This document shows positions 26,272 through 35,234 of a DNA stretch of 64,000 bases, in pieces. The notes under the pieces are model-generated. The model had not been told where the DNA came from and searched no databases. It saw only the letters and a list, made by a program, of their open reading frames with translations. Positions within the stretch are counted from its first letter, which is position 1. Every line of letters begins with the position of its first letter. Source of the stretch: VGBV01 sp963813725 (GTDB lineage: Bacteria > Actinomycetota > Thermoleophilia > Solirubrobacterales > 70-9); assembly GCA_963813725.1 (NCBI GenBank), contig CAWFAI010000017.1, positions 1-64,000 of the forward strand, written 5' to 3'. A program made the position numbers and the translations under genes.

Positions 26272-27183
26272 TCACCCGCGGTCAGGCCCCACGAGCGCGC
26301 CCCGCGGGGCGATCAGCGTCAGCGCGCCGGGCAACACGCGCAGCCGCGCCGGCAGGTCGGTGAGGTGCTCGCCGTCGGCGTACACGGCGAAAGGGCGGTC
26401 GGCCTGCACCTCGACCTCCGCGGCGCGGTGCACCGCGATCTGCTCCTGCTCGACGTGGGTCCCCTTCTTGGCCTTCGGCATCCCCTTCAGAAACGTGAGC
26501 TTGGAGGAGTCACCCACGGTCACCACGTCGAAGAGCCCGTCATCGAGCTCGGCGTCGGGCGCGACGAAGAAGCCGCCCCCGAAGGCGCGGCTGTTGGCGA
26601 CCTGAACCGAGTACCCCGCGTAGGTCAGGGCGGGTCCTGCGTCCAGGCTGATAGTGAACCGGGCGGCCTTCCACCTGGCCAGCGTCCTCAGCCCCGCGTA
26701 GAAATAGACGAGCCCGCCGCGCAGCAGCTTGCTCTCGTTCGCGAGCCTGTTGGCGACCGACTCGAAGCCGATCGAGGCGATGCCCAGGAACCGCTTGCCG
26801 TTCGCCTCGCCGACGTCGATCGTGCGGGTGGGCCCTTGGGCGAGCAGGGCGGCCGCATCGGCCGGCTCGGTCGGGATGCCGAGCACCCGGGCGAGGTCGT
26901 TGCCGCGTCCACCGGGAACGATTCCCATCGTCGCGCCGGATCCGGCCAGGGCCCCGCCGATCTGCCCGATCAAGCCGTCCCCGCTCATCACCACAGGCAG
27001 CTCGCCGCGCTCGACCGCGGCCGTCGCCTCGAAGATGCCGTGTTCGAGGCTGGTCGTGACCACCGTCCCGAAGTCGAGCCGGCGGGCGCGCATCTGGCGC
27101 TCGACCTCGGGCAGCAGCTCGGCCCCGCGGCCGGAGCCCGAGGAGGGATTGACGATCAGCAACAGGCGCCCGTCCGTGCTCAT
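26272..27183 (-). CDS. Diacylglycerol/lipid kinase family protein
   Basis: YegS/DgkB-like kinase of 303 aa. NPSSGSGRGAE near the N-terminus and the nucleotide-binding signature SGDGLIGQI..GIVPGGRGNDLAR (PGGRGND near 103-109) are present, as is the C-terminal beta domain (FAVYADGEH). Homologues phosphorylate diacylglycerol or related lipids, recycling the lipid left by polymer assembly. ATG overlaps the upstream methyltransferase stop by 4 nt. Confidence 0.9.
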   Translation of the reverse strand: MSTDGRLLLIVNPSSGSGRGAELLPEVERQMRARRLDFGTVVTTSLEHGIFEATAAVERGELPVVMSGDGLIGQIGGALAGSGATMGIVPGGRGNDLARVLGIPTEPADAAALLAQGPTRTIDVGEANGKRFLGIASIGFESVANRLANESKLLRGGLVYFYAGLRTLARWKAARFTISLDAGPALTYAGYSVQVANSRAFGGGFFVAPDAELDDGLFDVVTVGDSSKLTFLKGMPKAKKGTHVEQEQIAVHRAAEVEVQADRPFAVYADGEHLTDLPARLRVLPGALTLIAPRGALVGPDRG

Positions 27184-27833
27184 TCGGGCAATCTAGCCAC
27201 GAAGTAGGTCCCGGCACCGGCGCTGCCCGATTCGACCTCCTCCAGGCCGCGGCGGCGAAAGCCGCGGCGCAGGACCGCTTCCGGGGTGTAGAAGGGAGTC
27301 GCGGAGCCGAGGGTGGCCGCGACCACCGCGTGGCCGCCTGGCCGCAGCACGCGCGCGATCTCGGCGAAGAACGGAGGCATGTTGAGCTGCGTGACGAGAT
27401 CGAAGGACTCCTCGCCCCAAGGCAGCTTCGAGGCATCGCCGACGCGGAACGCGATCCGGCCCTCGGGGTCCAGGCCCACGCGGGCGCTGGCGCGTCGAAT
27501 CATCGCTTCGGAGAGGTCGAGCCCGCGCACGCGAGCCTGAGGGAACTCTCGGGCCACCAGAAGAGCGCCGGCCCCCGTACCGGTGCCCACGTCGAGCGCA
27601 CGCTCCGGCTCGGGGCTGACGTGCAGCAGCGCGCTAGCCAGCGGGGCAAGGTAGTCGGCATCGTCGCGGTCGCGCTTGTCCCACTCCGGGGCCAGTCCCT
27701 CGAAGATGCTCCGGATCGGTCGGCGAAACAGTGGCCACAGCACCGGGGCGTGGGTGACGACCGAGTTCATCGCGCGCCCGAACAGCTGCACCCGGCGCGG
27801 AGGGAACGGAGGATCGGCTCTGCTGGGGGACAT
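27180..27833 (-). CDS. Class I SAM-dependent methyltransferase
   Basis: Protein of 217 aa with motif I ALDVGTGTGAGALLVA, motif II RGLDLSEAMI, and SKLPWGEESFDLV followed by EIARVLRPGGHAVV, the pattern of UbiE/Methyltransf_11 enzymes. First gene of the operon leading into the lipid kinase and murT. The first 40 residues (RAMNSVVTHAPVLWPLFRRP) look like an amphipathic membrane-associating segment. Substrate unknown. Confidence 0.88.
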   Translation of the reverse strand: MSPSRADPPFPPRRVQLFGRAMNSVVTHAPVLWPLFRRPIRSIFEGLAPEWDKRDRDDADYLAPLASALLHVSPEPERALDVGTGTGAGALLVAREFPQARVRGLDLSEAMIRRASARVGLDPEGRIAFRVGDASKLPWGEESFDLVTQLNMPPFFAEIARVLRPGGHAVVAATLGSATPFYTPEAVLRRGFRRRGLEEVESGSAGAGTYFVARLPE

Positions 27834-27901
27834 GACGCGATGATCCCAGTCGCCGCGGGCCCCCGCCTGCCCGGCCGGCTCGATGATCTAGCCTTGCCGC
27901 C

Positions 27902-28552
27902 TTGCTCCGGGTCCCGCAAGGCTTCGCACCGACCCTCGCGCTCGCGCTCGCCGCGGCCACGCTGCTGGGCGCGTGCGGAGAGGACGACGACGACGGGCAG
28001 GCGTCGGCCGAACCCGAGGCCTGCGCTCAGGTCGATAGGCCCAGCCCCAAGCAGGGCTCCTTCGAGAAGCCGGCCGAGCAGCTCTCGGGCCCGGCCTCGG
28101 CGATCGTGACGACCAATTGCGGCGAGTTCACGATCGAGCTGGACACCGAGCGGGCGCCCAAGACGACGTCGTCGTTCGCGGGGCTGGTCGAGCAGGGGCT
28201 CTACGACGACACGCTGATACACCGGATCGAGCCGGGGTTCGTGGTTCAGGGGGGCGACCCCAACGGCGACGGCACCGGCGGCCCGGGCTACTTCGTGGAC
28301 GAGCCGCCGCCCCAGGACCTCACCTACACAAAGGCGACGGTCGCGATGGCGAAGACCGAGGCCGAGCCGCCGGGGCGGTCGGGAAGCCAGTTCTTCGTCG
28401 TCACCGCCCCGGCGGATGCGGGCCTGCCGCCGGACTACGCCCTGCTGGGACGGGTCACCGAGGGCTACGAGACGATCGAGGCGATCGAGGGACTGGCGGG
28501 CTCGCCGTCGGTCCCCGCTGTGATCGAGACCATCACCTTGGAGAGCGGCTGA
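27902..28552 (+). CDS. Cyclophilin-type peptidyl-prolyl isomerase lipoprotein
   Basis: Exported PPIase of 216 aa. The N-terminus has a lipoprotein signal with lipobox LLGAC (Cys near 25) and an acidic spacer, then the cyclophilin fold: TIELDTERAPKTTSSFAGLV, HRIEPGFVVQGGDPNGDGTG, SGSQFFVVT and ALLGRVTEGY. Starts with TTG at 27902, the only reasonable start codon before the signal peptide. Likely assists folding of secreted proteins. Its stop overlaps the next ATG. Confidence 0.9.
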   Translation: MLRVPQGFAPTLALALAAATLLGACGEDDDDGQASAEPEACAQVDRPSPKQGSFEKPAEQLSGPASAIVTTNCGEFTIELDTERAPKTTSSFAGLVEQGLYDDTLIHRIEPGFVVQGGDPNGDGTGGPGYFVDEPPPQDLTYTKATVAMAKTEAEPPGRSGSQFFVVTAPADAGLPPDYALLGRVTEGYETIEAIEGLAGSPSVPAVIETITLESG

Positions 28553-29007
28553 TGGCGAAGGTCGCCGTCGGAAAGCCGGCGCCGGCGTTCGAGCTGCCCG
28601 GGACGGGCGGACGCACCTACCGGCTCTCGGACTACGAGGAGTCCGGGGTGATCCTGGCGTTCTATCCCGGCGACTTCACTCCCGTGTGCACCAAGCAGTT
28701 CTGCTCCTACCGGGACGACGGCGACCGGATCGAGTCCCTCGGGATGCCGATGGTGGGCATCTCGCCCCAGAGCGTGGAGAGCCACGAGCGCTTCAGCCAG
28801 CAGAACGACCTGACGGTGCCGCTGCTCTATGACAAGGGCAAGCGCGTCGCGCGCGCGTATGGGGCTGTCGGCCCCGGGGGCTTCGTGCGCCGCTCGATCT
28901 TTCTGGTCGGGCCCGATGGGATCGTCCGCTACCGCCACATTGCGCTGTTCGGGCTGCGCTACCAGGACGTCGGCGACCTGGAACGGATCGTCCAGCAGGT
29001 CCGCTGA
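28552..29007 (+). CDS. bcp: Peroxiredoxin, Bcp/AhpE-like
   Basis: Thiol peroxidase of 151 aa. The peroxidatic Cys lies in DFTPVCTKQFCSYRD with the second Cys five residues later (CTKQFC), the Bcp 2-Cys spacing; upstream Pro/Thr (YPGDFTPVC) and a later Arg (VRRSIFLVG) complete the active site. ATG overlaps the stop of the cyclophilin gene (TGATG), indicating coupled translation. Confidence 0.92.
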   Translation: MAKVAVGKPAPAFELPGTGGRTYRLSDYEESGVILAFYPGDFTPVCTKQFCSYRDDGDRIESLGMPMVGISPQSVESHERFSQQNDLTVPLLYDKGKRVARAYGAVGPGGFVRRSIFLVGPDGIVRYRHIALFGLRYQDVGDLERIVQQVR

Positions 29008-29008
29008 G

Positions 29009-29872
29009 GTGCAGCGAGGGGAGTCCGAGGTCGAGGGGTTCGAGGTCGAGGCCGGGGGAGTACGGGTGTGCGGCGAGGAGCTGGGGGAGGGCCCGCCGGT
29101 CGTCCTCGCCCACGGCGTGACGGCTACCCGGCGCTACGTCGTGCATGGCTCGAAGGCGCTGGCGAGGGCCGGCTACAAGCAGATCTCCTACGACGCCCGC
29201 GCCCACGGCCACTCGGGCGCGGCTCCCGAGGGCGGGGGCTACTCCTACGAGGAGATGGCGGCCGACCTGGGCCACGTGATCGCGGAGCGGGCCGGCGGCC
29301 CGGCGCTGCTGGGCGGGGACTCGATGGGCGCCCACACCGCCGCCGCCTACGCGCTCGCGCACGGCGACGGCGTCGCCGGTGTGGTCCTGATTCGGCCCGC
29401 CTCGCTGGGGCTGCCGGCCGCACAGGAGTCCCTGGCGCACTGGGACCGCCTCGCCGCGGGGCTCGAGAGCGAAGGGGTGGAGGGGTTCATGCGCGCCTAC
29501 GAGGCGGACCTCGACGTGGGGGAGGAGTTCGCTCAGACCGTGCTCCGATTCACCCGGGAGCGCATGCAGCTGCACCGCGATCCCGCGGCGCTGGCGCGCG
29601 CGGTCCGCGAGGTCCCGCGCGCGGTGCCGTTCGAAGGCATGGCCGAGCTCGAGTCCCTGAACGTCCCGGCGCTGGTCGTGGCGAGCCGCGACGAGGCCGA
29701 CCCGGGCCATCCCTTCGCGGTCGCGGAGGCCTGGGCGGAGTCGCTGCCCGACGCCCGGCTGATCAGCGAGGAGCCCGGCGAATCGCCGTTGGCGTGGCAG
29801 GGAGGGCGGCTCGCGCGCGAGATCGCGGCCTTCGGCCAGCGCGCCGAGGTCGCGGAACGCCTGCGCGCTTAG
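29009..29872 (+). CDS. Alpha/beta hydrolase
   Basis: Protein of 287 aa. Oxyanion region VVLAHGVTATRR, the nucleophile elbow GGDSMGAHTA (Ser near 100) and the acid Asp in VASRDEADPGHP are visible; the C-terminal His is not obvious, although the His in DPGHP may serve. GTG start at 29009, two bases after bcp. Likely esterase or haloperoxidase-like; substrate unknown. Confidence 0.85.
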   Translation: MQRGESEVEGFEVEAGGVRVCGEELGEGPPVVLAHGVTATRRYVVHGSKALARAGYKQISYDARAHGHSGAAPEGGGYSYEEMAADLGHVIAERAGGPALLGGDSMGAHTAAAYALAHGDGVAGVVLIRPASLGLPAAQESLAHWDRLAAGLESEGVEGFMRAYEADLDVGEEFAQTVLRFTRERMQLHRDPAALARAVREVPRAVPFEGMAELESLNVPALVVASRDEADPGHPFAVAEAWAESLPDARLISEEPGESPLAWQGGRLAREIAAFGQRAEVAERLRA

Positions 29873-29876
29873 ACGA

Positions 29877-30614
29877 CTAGGCCTCGAGCAGCTCGCTCAG
29901 CGCTCGCGCGTTGCGAAAGGCGTGGCCGCGCTGGTCGTTGTTGAAGTAGGCGTACACGTCGAGCTCGCGCCGCCACCCCGCGACCCGCTTCGCCCAGGCC
30001 CGAACCTCGGTCGGCGAGTAGTTGCCGTCGCGCCCGCGGCTGCCGCGGTGAAATCGGATGTAGGCCCAGTCGGCGGTGTGCTCGCCATGGTCCTGGAACG
30101 GCATCTCGGGGTCGTCGGCCATGACCAGCGCGGCGTTGCGCTGGCGCAGCAGCGAGTAGACGTCGTCGCAGAACCAGCTCGGGTGGCGGAACTCGAACGC
30201 GTGGCGGCCCTCGGGCAGCGCGGCCAGGGACTCCCGCAGGCGCTCGTCGTTGCGGTGGAAGTTCGGGGGAAGCTGCCACAGCACGACGCCCAGCTTGCCG
30301 GCCTCGCTCATCTGCGCGAGCGCGTTGAACAGGCGGGTCTTGCCGTACTGGGCCAGGCCCTTGAGCTTCTTCACGTGGGTCAAATAGCGGCTGGCCTTGA
30401 CGGCGAAGCAGAAGCTCTCCGGCGTCTGCTCGACCCATCCCTTCACGGCCGCCTCGGTGGGCAGGCGGTAGAACGTGTTGTTGATCTCGACGGTGTCGAA
30501 CTGCCGCGAGTAGTGCGCCAGCCACTCGCGCTGGGGCATCTTCTCGGGGTAGAAGGAGCCCCGCCAGTCCTTGTAGACCCAGCCCGAGCAGCCGATCCGC
30601 AGGTCGCCCGCCAT
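29877..30614 (-). CDS. DUF72 (YecE) family protein
   Basis: TIM-barrel protein of 245 aa with family motifs RIGCSGWVYKDWRGSFYP, FDTVEINNTFYRLP, FCFAVKASRYLTHVKKL, FEFRHPSWF and DVYAYFNND. Function unknown across bacteria. The ATG at 30614 lies directly before the conserved start; 33 codons of open frame upstream look non-coding. Confidence 0.92.
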   Translation of the reverse strand: MAGDLRIGCSGWVYKDWRGSFYPEKMPQREWLAHYSRQFDTVEINNTFYRLPTEAAVKGWVEQTPESFCFAVKASRYLTHVKKLKGLAQYGKTRLFNALAQMSEAGKLGVVLWQLPPNFHRNDERLRESLAALPEGRHAFEFRHPSWFCDDVYSLLRQRNAALVMADDPEMPFQDHGEHTADWAYIRFHRGSRGRDGNYSPTEVRAWAKRVAGWRRELDVYAYFNNDQRGHAFRNARALSELLEA

Positions 30615-30687
30615 CAGCGGTCCCGGAGGCGGATCACAAGCTCTCCGAATAGCCGGCCATTGCCGCAATCTATGCTTTCGCCTGCGA

Positions 30688-31023
30688 ATGGACGAGCAGG
30701 ACCAACCCATCCACTACAGCGCGGTCGAGCGCGGGACGCCGGTGATCGGCTCGGACGGCACCGAGGTCGGCCGGGTCGAACAGGTCGTGGACAACTACCG
30801 CGAGCACATCCTCGACGGCTTCGTGATCAAGGCCACCGATGGCGCCGTGCGCTTCGTCGATGCCCCCGAGGTCGCGCGCACGACCGACCGCGCGGTGACG
30901 CTGACGATCGACGCCGCCGCCGCGGCGGAGCTGCCGCCGCCCGAGGAGGGCACTCCCAACTACCGCCCGCACCGCGGGGGCCGGCTCTCGCGCATGCTCG
31001 GCGGCAGCTGGCGCAAGCGCTAG
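30688..31023 (+). CDS. PRC-barrel/DUF2171-like small protein
   Basis: 111 aa. A single beta-barrel-like unit, GTPVIGSDGTEVGRVEQVVD followed by LDGFVIKATDGAVRFVDAPEV, resembles PRC-barrel domains that bind RNA, RNA-processing factors or photosynthetic proteins. The tail is basic (GGRLSRMLGGSWRKR). Its end overlaps the 3' end of the convergent phosphatase gene by 4 bases. Confidence 0.75.
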   Translation: MDEQDQPIHYSAVERGTPVIGSDGTEVGRVEQVVDNYREHILDGFVIKATDGAVRFVDAPEVARTTDRAVTLTIDAAAAAELPPPEEGTPNYRPHRGGRLSRMLGGSWRKR

Positions 31024-32706
31024 CTCGCCGCGACCGGCTCGGCGGACTCGACCCTTTCGGCAGGTGCTGCCGAGCCCGTCCGCTGCAGCACCAGGATCGC
31101 GATGTCGTCTCGCGGCTCGCCGCCCTGTCGCCTGATCGCGAGGCTGATCAGCTGGTCGGCGAGCTCGTCGGCGCTGAGGCCGTTGGCGCCGCTCAGCTGC
31201 GCGGCCAGCCAGCCGGGGTCGTCCGCCTTGCGCCTGTCGCGGCTCTCGAGCAGGCCGTCGGTGTAGAAGACGAGCGATTCACCGGGAGCGAGGCTCGCTT
31301 CCACGTCCTCCACCTCGGGGGAGGGGAGGGCTCCCAGCAGGGTCCCGGGCTTTCCGATCACGTCCACCAGGCCGTCGCGGCGCAGGACCAGGGGAGGGGG
31401 GTGGCCCCCGAGCGCCACCGTCAGGGGTGCCGAGTCGCTGTCGTTCGAGGCCACCTCCAGGCGGGCCAGCGCGGCCGTGCAGAAGCTCAGCTCGGGCCGC
31501 TCGGCCGCGATCGACTCGTCCAGGGTCAGCAGCACCTCGCTGGGCGCGGACTCGGGAGTGGCCGCCGTGCGGATCGTGTAGCGCGCGAGGGCCGTCAGGG
31601 CCGCTGCCTCGGGGCCCTTGCCGCAGACGTCGCCGATCACGACCATCCACCCGCCACCCCCGCTGTCGAAGGCGTCGTAGAAGTCCCCGCCGACCTCGTA
31701 GGCGTCGCCGCCCGCCGCGAGGAAGCGCGAGGCGGCCTCGAAGCCGCTGATCGGGGGAAGCTTGCGCGGGCGCAGCGCGCCCTGCAGGACCTGCGCGATG
31801 TGGGCCTGCTGCTCGTGCAGACGGGCGTTGTCGAGGGCGAGCGCGGCGCGGTGGGCCAGGCGCAGCGCCACGTTCTGGGAGCGCAGGTCGTGCCTGCGGG
31901 CGGGGTCCAGGATCCACATCGAGAGCGCCCCCAGCACCGTCCCGCGAGCCTTCAGCGGGACGACCATCACCGACGAGGGACGCGTGCGCCTGATCAGCTC
32001 CAGCTCCTCGGGATCGTCGCCCAGCTTCTCGAGCGCCTCCGCTGGGCATGGAGTCGAGCATCACCATCTCGCCGGTCCTGATGGCGACGGCGGCGGGATG
32101 CTCGCCGTCGGGATCAACCGGGTGCAGGGCCCGCATCCGCTTGAAGCTCTCCTCGACCTCGGGGTCGCGGGCGACCGTGGCGCTGCGCAGGATCGCGCCG
32201 TCACGGCCACAGAGGTCCACGGTGGCCGCGTCCGCGAGGTCGGGCACGGCGAGCCTGGCCACGTGCTCGACGCGGTCGGCGGTGTCCCAGCTCTCCTGGA
32301 GCAGCAGGCCCGTCTCGGCCAGCAGGTCCGCGGCGTCGCGCTCGCGCGCGAGGCTGACGCGCAGGTCGGCGATCCACACCGCGACGCCCGCCCCGGCGGC
32401 CACCACGAGCAGGCGCACGAAGTAGTCGCCGTCGCCGAAGTTCTCGTTCCAGAGGCCGGAGAGGACCGCGAGGCAGACACAGACGATCCCGACCAGGGCC
32501 GTTTCGGCGACCGAGGCCTGCGTGGAGGCGATCACGGGCGGGAAGGCGAGCATGCTGACGACGACGAAGCTGTGGCTGACGAGGCCGTCCAGCAGGGCCA
32601 GGGCGCCGGCCAATCCGATCAGCGCAAGCGCAGCCGGAGTCAGGACCTCGCGGCTCCCGACGCGCGGAGCGGGGCTGATCAGTGCGCGCTCTCGTGCGAT
32701 GGCCAA
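31020..32706 (-). CDS. Membrane GAF-SpoIIE (PP2C-type) phosphatase (frameshifted)
   Basis: About 560 aa after repair. The N-terminal half has roughly four membrane helices (LTPAALALIGLAGALALLDG and following) and a GAF-like sensor (RVEHVARLAVPDLADAATVD). In the next frame follow a coiled linker and the SpoIIE phosphatase core, GGDFYDAF, VIGDVCGKGPEAA, LVFYTDGLLESRD and DDIAILVL, whose Asp residues bind metal. The shift is near 32043 (one surplus base). Such enzymes dephosphorylate anti-anti-sigma factors or regulate stress signalling. The start is uncertain: TTG 32706 or a GTG at 32772 that would overlap csaA. Confidence 0.82.
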
Positions 32707-32753
32707 AAGATGGTAGTTCGTGGCGGGCGCGGTTCGTGCTTGGATGGAGCGCT

Positions 32754-33106
32754 GTGAGCGAGGAGATCGCACCGCAGATCGAATTCGACGAGTTCCTGGC
32801 GGTCGACATGCGCGTCGGCAGAGTCATCGAGGTCGAGGACTTCCCCGAGGCGCGCAAGCCGGCCTGGAAGCTGACGATCGACTTCGGCGCCCGAGCTGGG
32901 GACCAAGCGCTCCTCGGCGCAGATCAAGAACTACGAGCGCGAGCAGCTCGAGGGGCGGCTGGTGGTCGCGGTGGTGAACTTCCCGCCGCGGCAGATCGGG
33001 CCCTTCGTCTCCGAGGTGCTGGTGCTGGGCGCCATGGACGAGCGAGAAGGGCGTGATTCTGCTGTCGCCCGACGAGGACGTCGAGCTCGGAGACAGGATC
33101 GGCTAG
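32754..33106 (+). CDS. csaA: CsaA-type tRNA-binding domain protein (two frameshifts)
   Basis: About 117 aa after repair. The OB-fold EMAP-II/tRNA-binding domain reads FLAVDMRVGRVIEVEDFPEA, LTIDFGPELGTKRSS, QIKNYEREQLEGRLVVAVVN, PFVSEVLVLG and finally GVILLSPDEDVELGDRIG. Surplus bases near 32892 (G) and 33044 (C) shift the frame twice; the span is 2 modulo 3, matching two insertions. GTG start at 32754. CsaA proteins are dimeric tRNA-binding/chaperone-like factors. Confidence 0.85.
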
Positions 33107-34026
33107 TCGGCGGGCGGCCGCTGGCGCCCTGCTCGTCTCTCGGCCAGGCGTCGCTGCACGAACAGCGTCGCTGTGCCGGAGACGGTCAGCAGCACGACGT
33201 TGATGGTCAGCACCAGCAGGGCCCCGAGGCTCTCGGGGCCGTCCCCGGTCCCGAAGGCGACGCCCAGATATGCCGAGGCCGGGATCGTGGTCACCGAGAT
33301 CGCGACGCCGACCGCTGCGCTCGCCCGCGTCTCGAACGAGAGCATCGCCGCGACGCCCGCCGCCAGCGCCACGAGCACCGTCGAGACGTCGGTGCGTGCG
33401 GCGAAATTGCTGATCGAGCTCTCATCGACATCGAAGCCGCTCTCGAGGAAGCCGGTCAGATCCAGCAGCGCGGTCTGAAGCGCGGCCACGACCGCGACCA
33501 GCGTCAGCCCGATAAGCAGCGTCCCCAGCGAGGTGAGCGCGAGCTGCCGGCGCCGTCCCACCAGGCCGACGCTGAGCGAGCAGATGGGCAGCAGGTCCGG
33601 GCTGACCGCCATCGCGCCCACGATCAGCACGGAGTTCGACTCGATCACCCCGAGCGACGCGATCACCCCCGCGATCGCCATCAGCGCCAGGTAGCGCGCC
33701 AGCGGCCGCGCATGCGCCCGCGCCTCGCCGAGCACCTCGAGCCAGGCGAAGCCGGCGTCGGGGGTCTGCCGCATGAGCCGCGCGGCGGTGATCGGGGCGA
33801 CCACGTCGAGCCTGGTCAGGATGTACTCGTGGGTGCCGACATCGAGCTCACCGAGCACGTCGAGCAGGTCGTCCGCGGAGCCCGGCTCGACGTCGGCGGT
33901 GAGCACGACCTCGGGCCGGGAGGGGGTGGCGGCGGTGAGCACCCGGCTGACGCCGTCGATCTGCTCCAGGCGGCGCCCAACCGGCTGCGAACGGTCCTCA
34001 TGCAGTGAGAGCCGCAGGTGCAGCAA
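33103..34026 (-). CDS. DUF389 family membrane protein
   Basis: 307 aa. A soluble N-terminal region (about 1-100) precedes six or seven membrane helices with the DUF389 pattern IESNSVLIVGAMAVSPDLLPI and SVTTIPASAYLGVAFG. Members are thought to be transporters or sensors of unknown ligand. Ends in a basic tail. It converges on csaA with a 4-nt overlap and sits just after the cyanase gene. Confidence 0.88.
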   Translation of the reverse strand: MLHLRLSLHEDRSQPVGRRLEQIDGVSRVLTAATPSRPEVVLTADVEPGSADDLLDVLGELDVGTHEYILTRLDVVAPITAARLMRQTPDAGFAWLEVLGEARAHARPLARYLALMAIAGVIASLGVIESNSVLIVGAMAVSPDLLPICSLSVGLVGRRRQLALTSLGTLLIGLTLVAVVAALQTALLDLTGFLESGFDVDESSISNFAARTDVSTVLVALAAGVAAMLSFETRASAAVGVAISVTTIPASAYLGVAFGTGDGPESLGALLVLTINVVLLTVSGTATLFVQRRLAERRAGRQRPPAD

Positions 34027-34032
34027 CGCGGC

Positions 34033-34503
34033 TCAGGGCTCGATCTGGCGCCAGTCGTGCGGCAGGAACTTTCCGCTCATTGTTATGACAACCCGATCGC
34101 CGCCCGGATCGGGCTCGCGCTCGACGGTGAAGCCGAAGTTGATCGCGCTCATGATCCCGTCGCCGAACTCCTCGTGGATCAGCTCCTTCAGCGTCGTGCC
34201 GTAGACCTGGACGATTTCGTGGAAACGGTAGATCGTGGGATCGACGGGGACCGGATCATCGAGCGAGCCCCGCATGGGCGAGGCCGTGAGCTCGGGCACG
34301 GCGTCCTGGGGGAGACCCAGGGCCTTGACCGCGGCCCCGGCCTGTTCCTCACTGAGGGGGAACTGGCCCAGCAGCGCCGCCGTGGACCACTCCACGGGCG
34401 CGCCGAGCTCGGTGGCCAGCCCCTTCCAGGTCAGGCCCTGGGCCCGCTTGGCGGCCAGGATCTGCTCGGTGAGCTCCTCGCGGGTCGCCATCGGCGCGAG
34501 CAT
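34033..34503 (-). CDS. cynS: Cyanate hydratase (cyanase)
   Basis: Decamer-forming enzyme of 156 aa (or 152 from the second ATG at 34491) that converts cyanate plus bicarbonate to CO2 and carbamate/ammonia. The N-terminal helical, HTH-like part (WKGLATELGAPVEWSTAALLGQ) and the catalytic domain IYRFHEIVQVYGTTLKELI, FGDGIMSAINF carry the expected Arg, Glu and Ser. Length equals that of E. coli CynS. No cynR, cynT or transporter gene is adjacent; the upstream 127 bp give no clear promoter. Confidence 0.95.
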   Translation of the reverse strand: MLAPMATREELTEQILAAKRAQGLTWKGLATELGAPVEWSTAALLGQFPLSEEQAGAAVKALGLPQDAVPELTASPMRGSLDDPVPVDPTIYRFHEIVQVYGTTLKELIHEEFGDGIMSAINFGFTVEREPDPGGDRVVITMSGKFLPHDWRQIEP

Positions 34504-34630
34504 ATCCGGGCCGGCTGGGTGCAGTCGGCTCCAGCCGCCGGCCCAGGTTTACATAGCGGCGATTACCGTGCGTTCCATCAGGCATCGACCCCGCCCGCCC
34601 CATCGACGGGCGTGCCGACCCCAGAGCCGC

Positions 34631-35218
34631 TCAGGAGTAGGCGTCCCAGGCCTGCAGGCTCGGCAGCGGGTCCAGCGGCCTGCCGCCGCGGTACCACTTG
34701 CCCTTCCAGATCTCGAAGTGCAGGTGGCAGCCCCGGGCGTTGCCGGTGTCGCCGACCCCGCCGACCCACTGGCCTCCCACGACCTTGGTCCCCTTGGGCA
34801 GGCCGGGCTTGCGCAGGTGCATGTAGACGTAGTCGCGCTTGATCTTCTTGTTGCGGATCACGACGTAGTTGCCGGCCGCCCCCTGATAGCCCCTGTAAAC
34901 GACCCGGCCGTTCATGACGGCGACGGCGCTCTGGCCGCAGGCGGCGAAGATGTCGACGCCCTGGTGGGAATGCCCGCTGCGCGCCGCGCCGAAGCCGTCG
35001 CCGTAGCTGTGCTTGCCCTTGACCGGGAAGAACTGCTTGGAGCCAGTCGAGGGCGGCTGCGCGGGCTGCTCGGTGGGCGGAGGCTCGGTGCCGCCCGCGC
35101 CGACACCGCCCGATTGCGCGCCGGCGACGCCCGTGCTGAGCGCGAGCAGGCCGAGGCACGCCACCAGGGGCGCCAGCGCCGAGCGGCGCAGGAATCGCTT
35201 GGATGTCGGCCTGGTCAA
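34631..35218 (-). CDS. Secreted M23-family (LytM-like) endopeptidase
   Basis: Cell-wall zinc peptidase of about 195 aa. Signal peptide near the N-terminus (FLRRSALAPLVACLGLLAL, then GVAGAQ), Pro-rich spacer, and the LytM domain with metal ligands HSHQGVD (HxxxD) and CHLHFEIW (HxH). The open frame continues upstream through the riboswitch, so the true start is a non-ATG: TTG 35218 has GAGAAAG at proper distance; GTG 35224 is the alternative. Expression is controlled by the c-di-AMP riboswitch just upstream, a recurrent arrangement for actinobacterial wall hydrolases. Confidence 0.92.
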   Translation of the reverse strand: MTRPTSKRFLRRSALAPLVACLGLLALSTGVAGAQSGGVGAGGTEPPPTEQPAQPPSTGSKQFFPVKGKHSYGDGFGAARSGHSHQGVDIFAACGQSAVAVMNGRVVYRGYQGAAGNYVVIRNKKIKRDYVYMHLRKPGLPKGTKVVGGQWVGGVGDTGNARGCHLHFEIWKGKWYRGGRPLDPLPSLQAWDAYS

Positions 35219-35234
35219 ACGCACTCTTTCTCGG

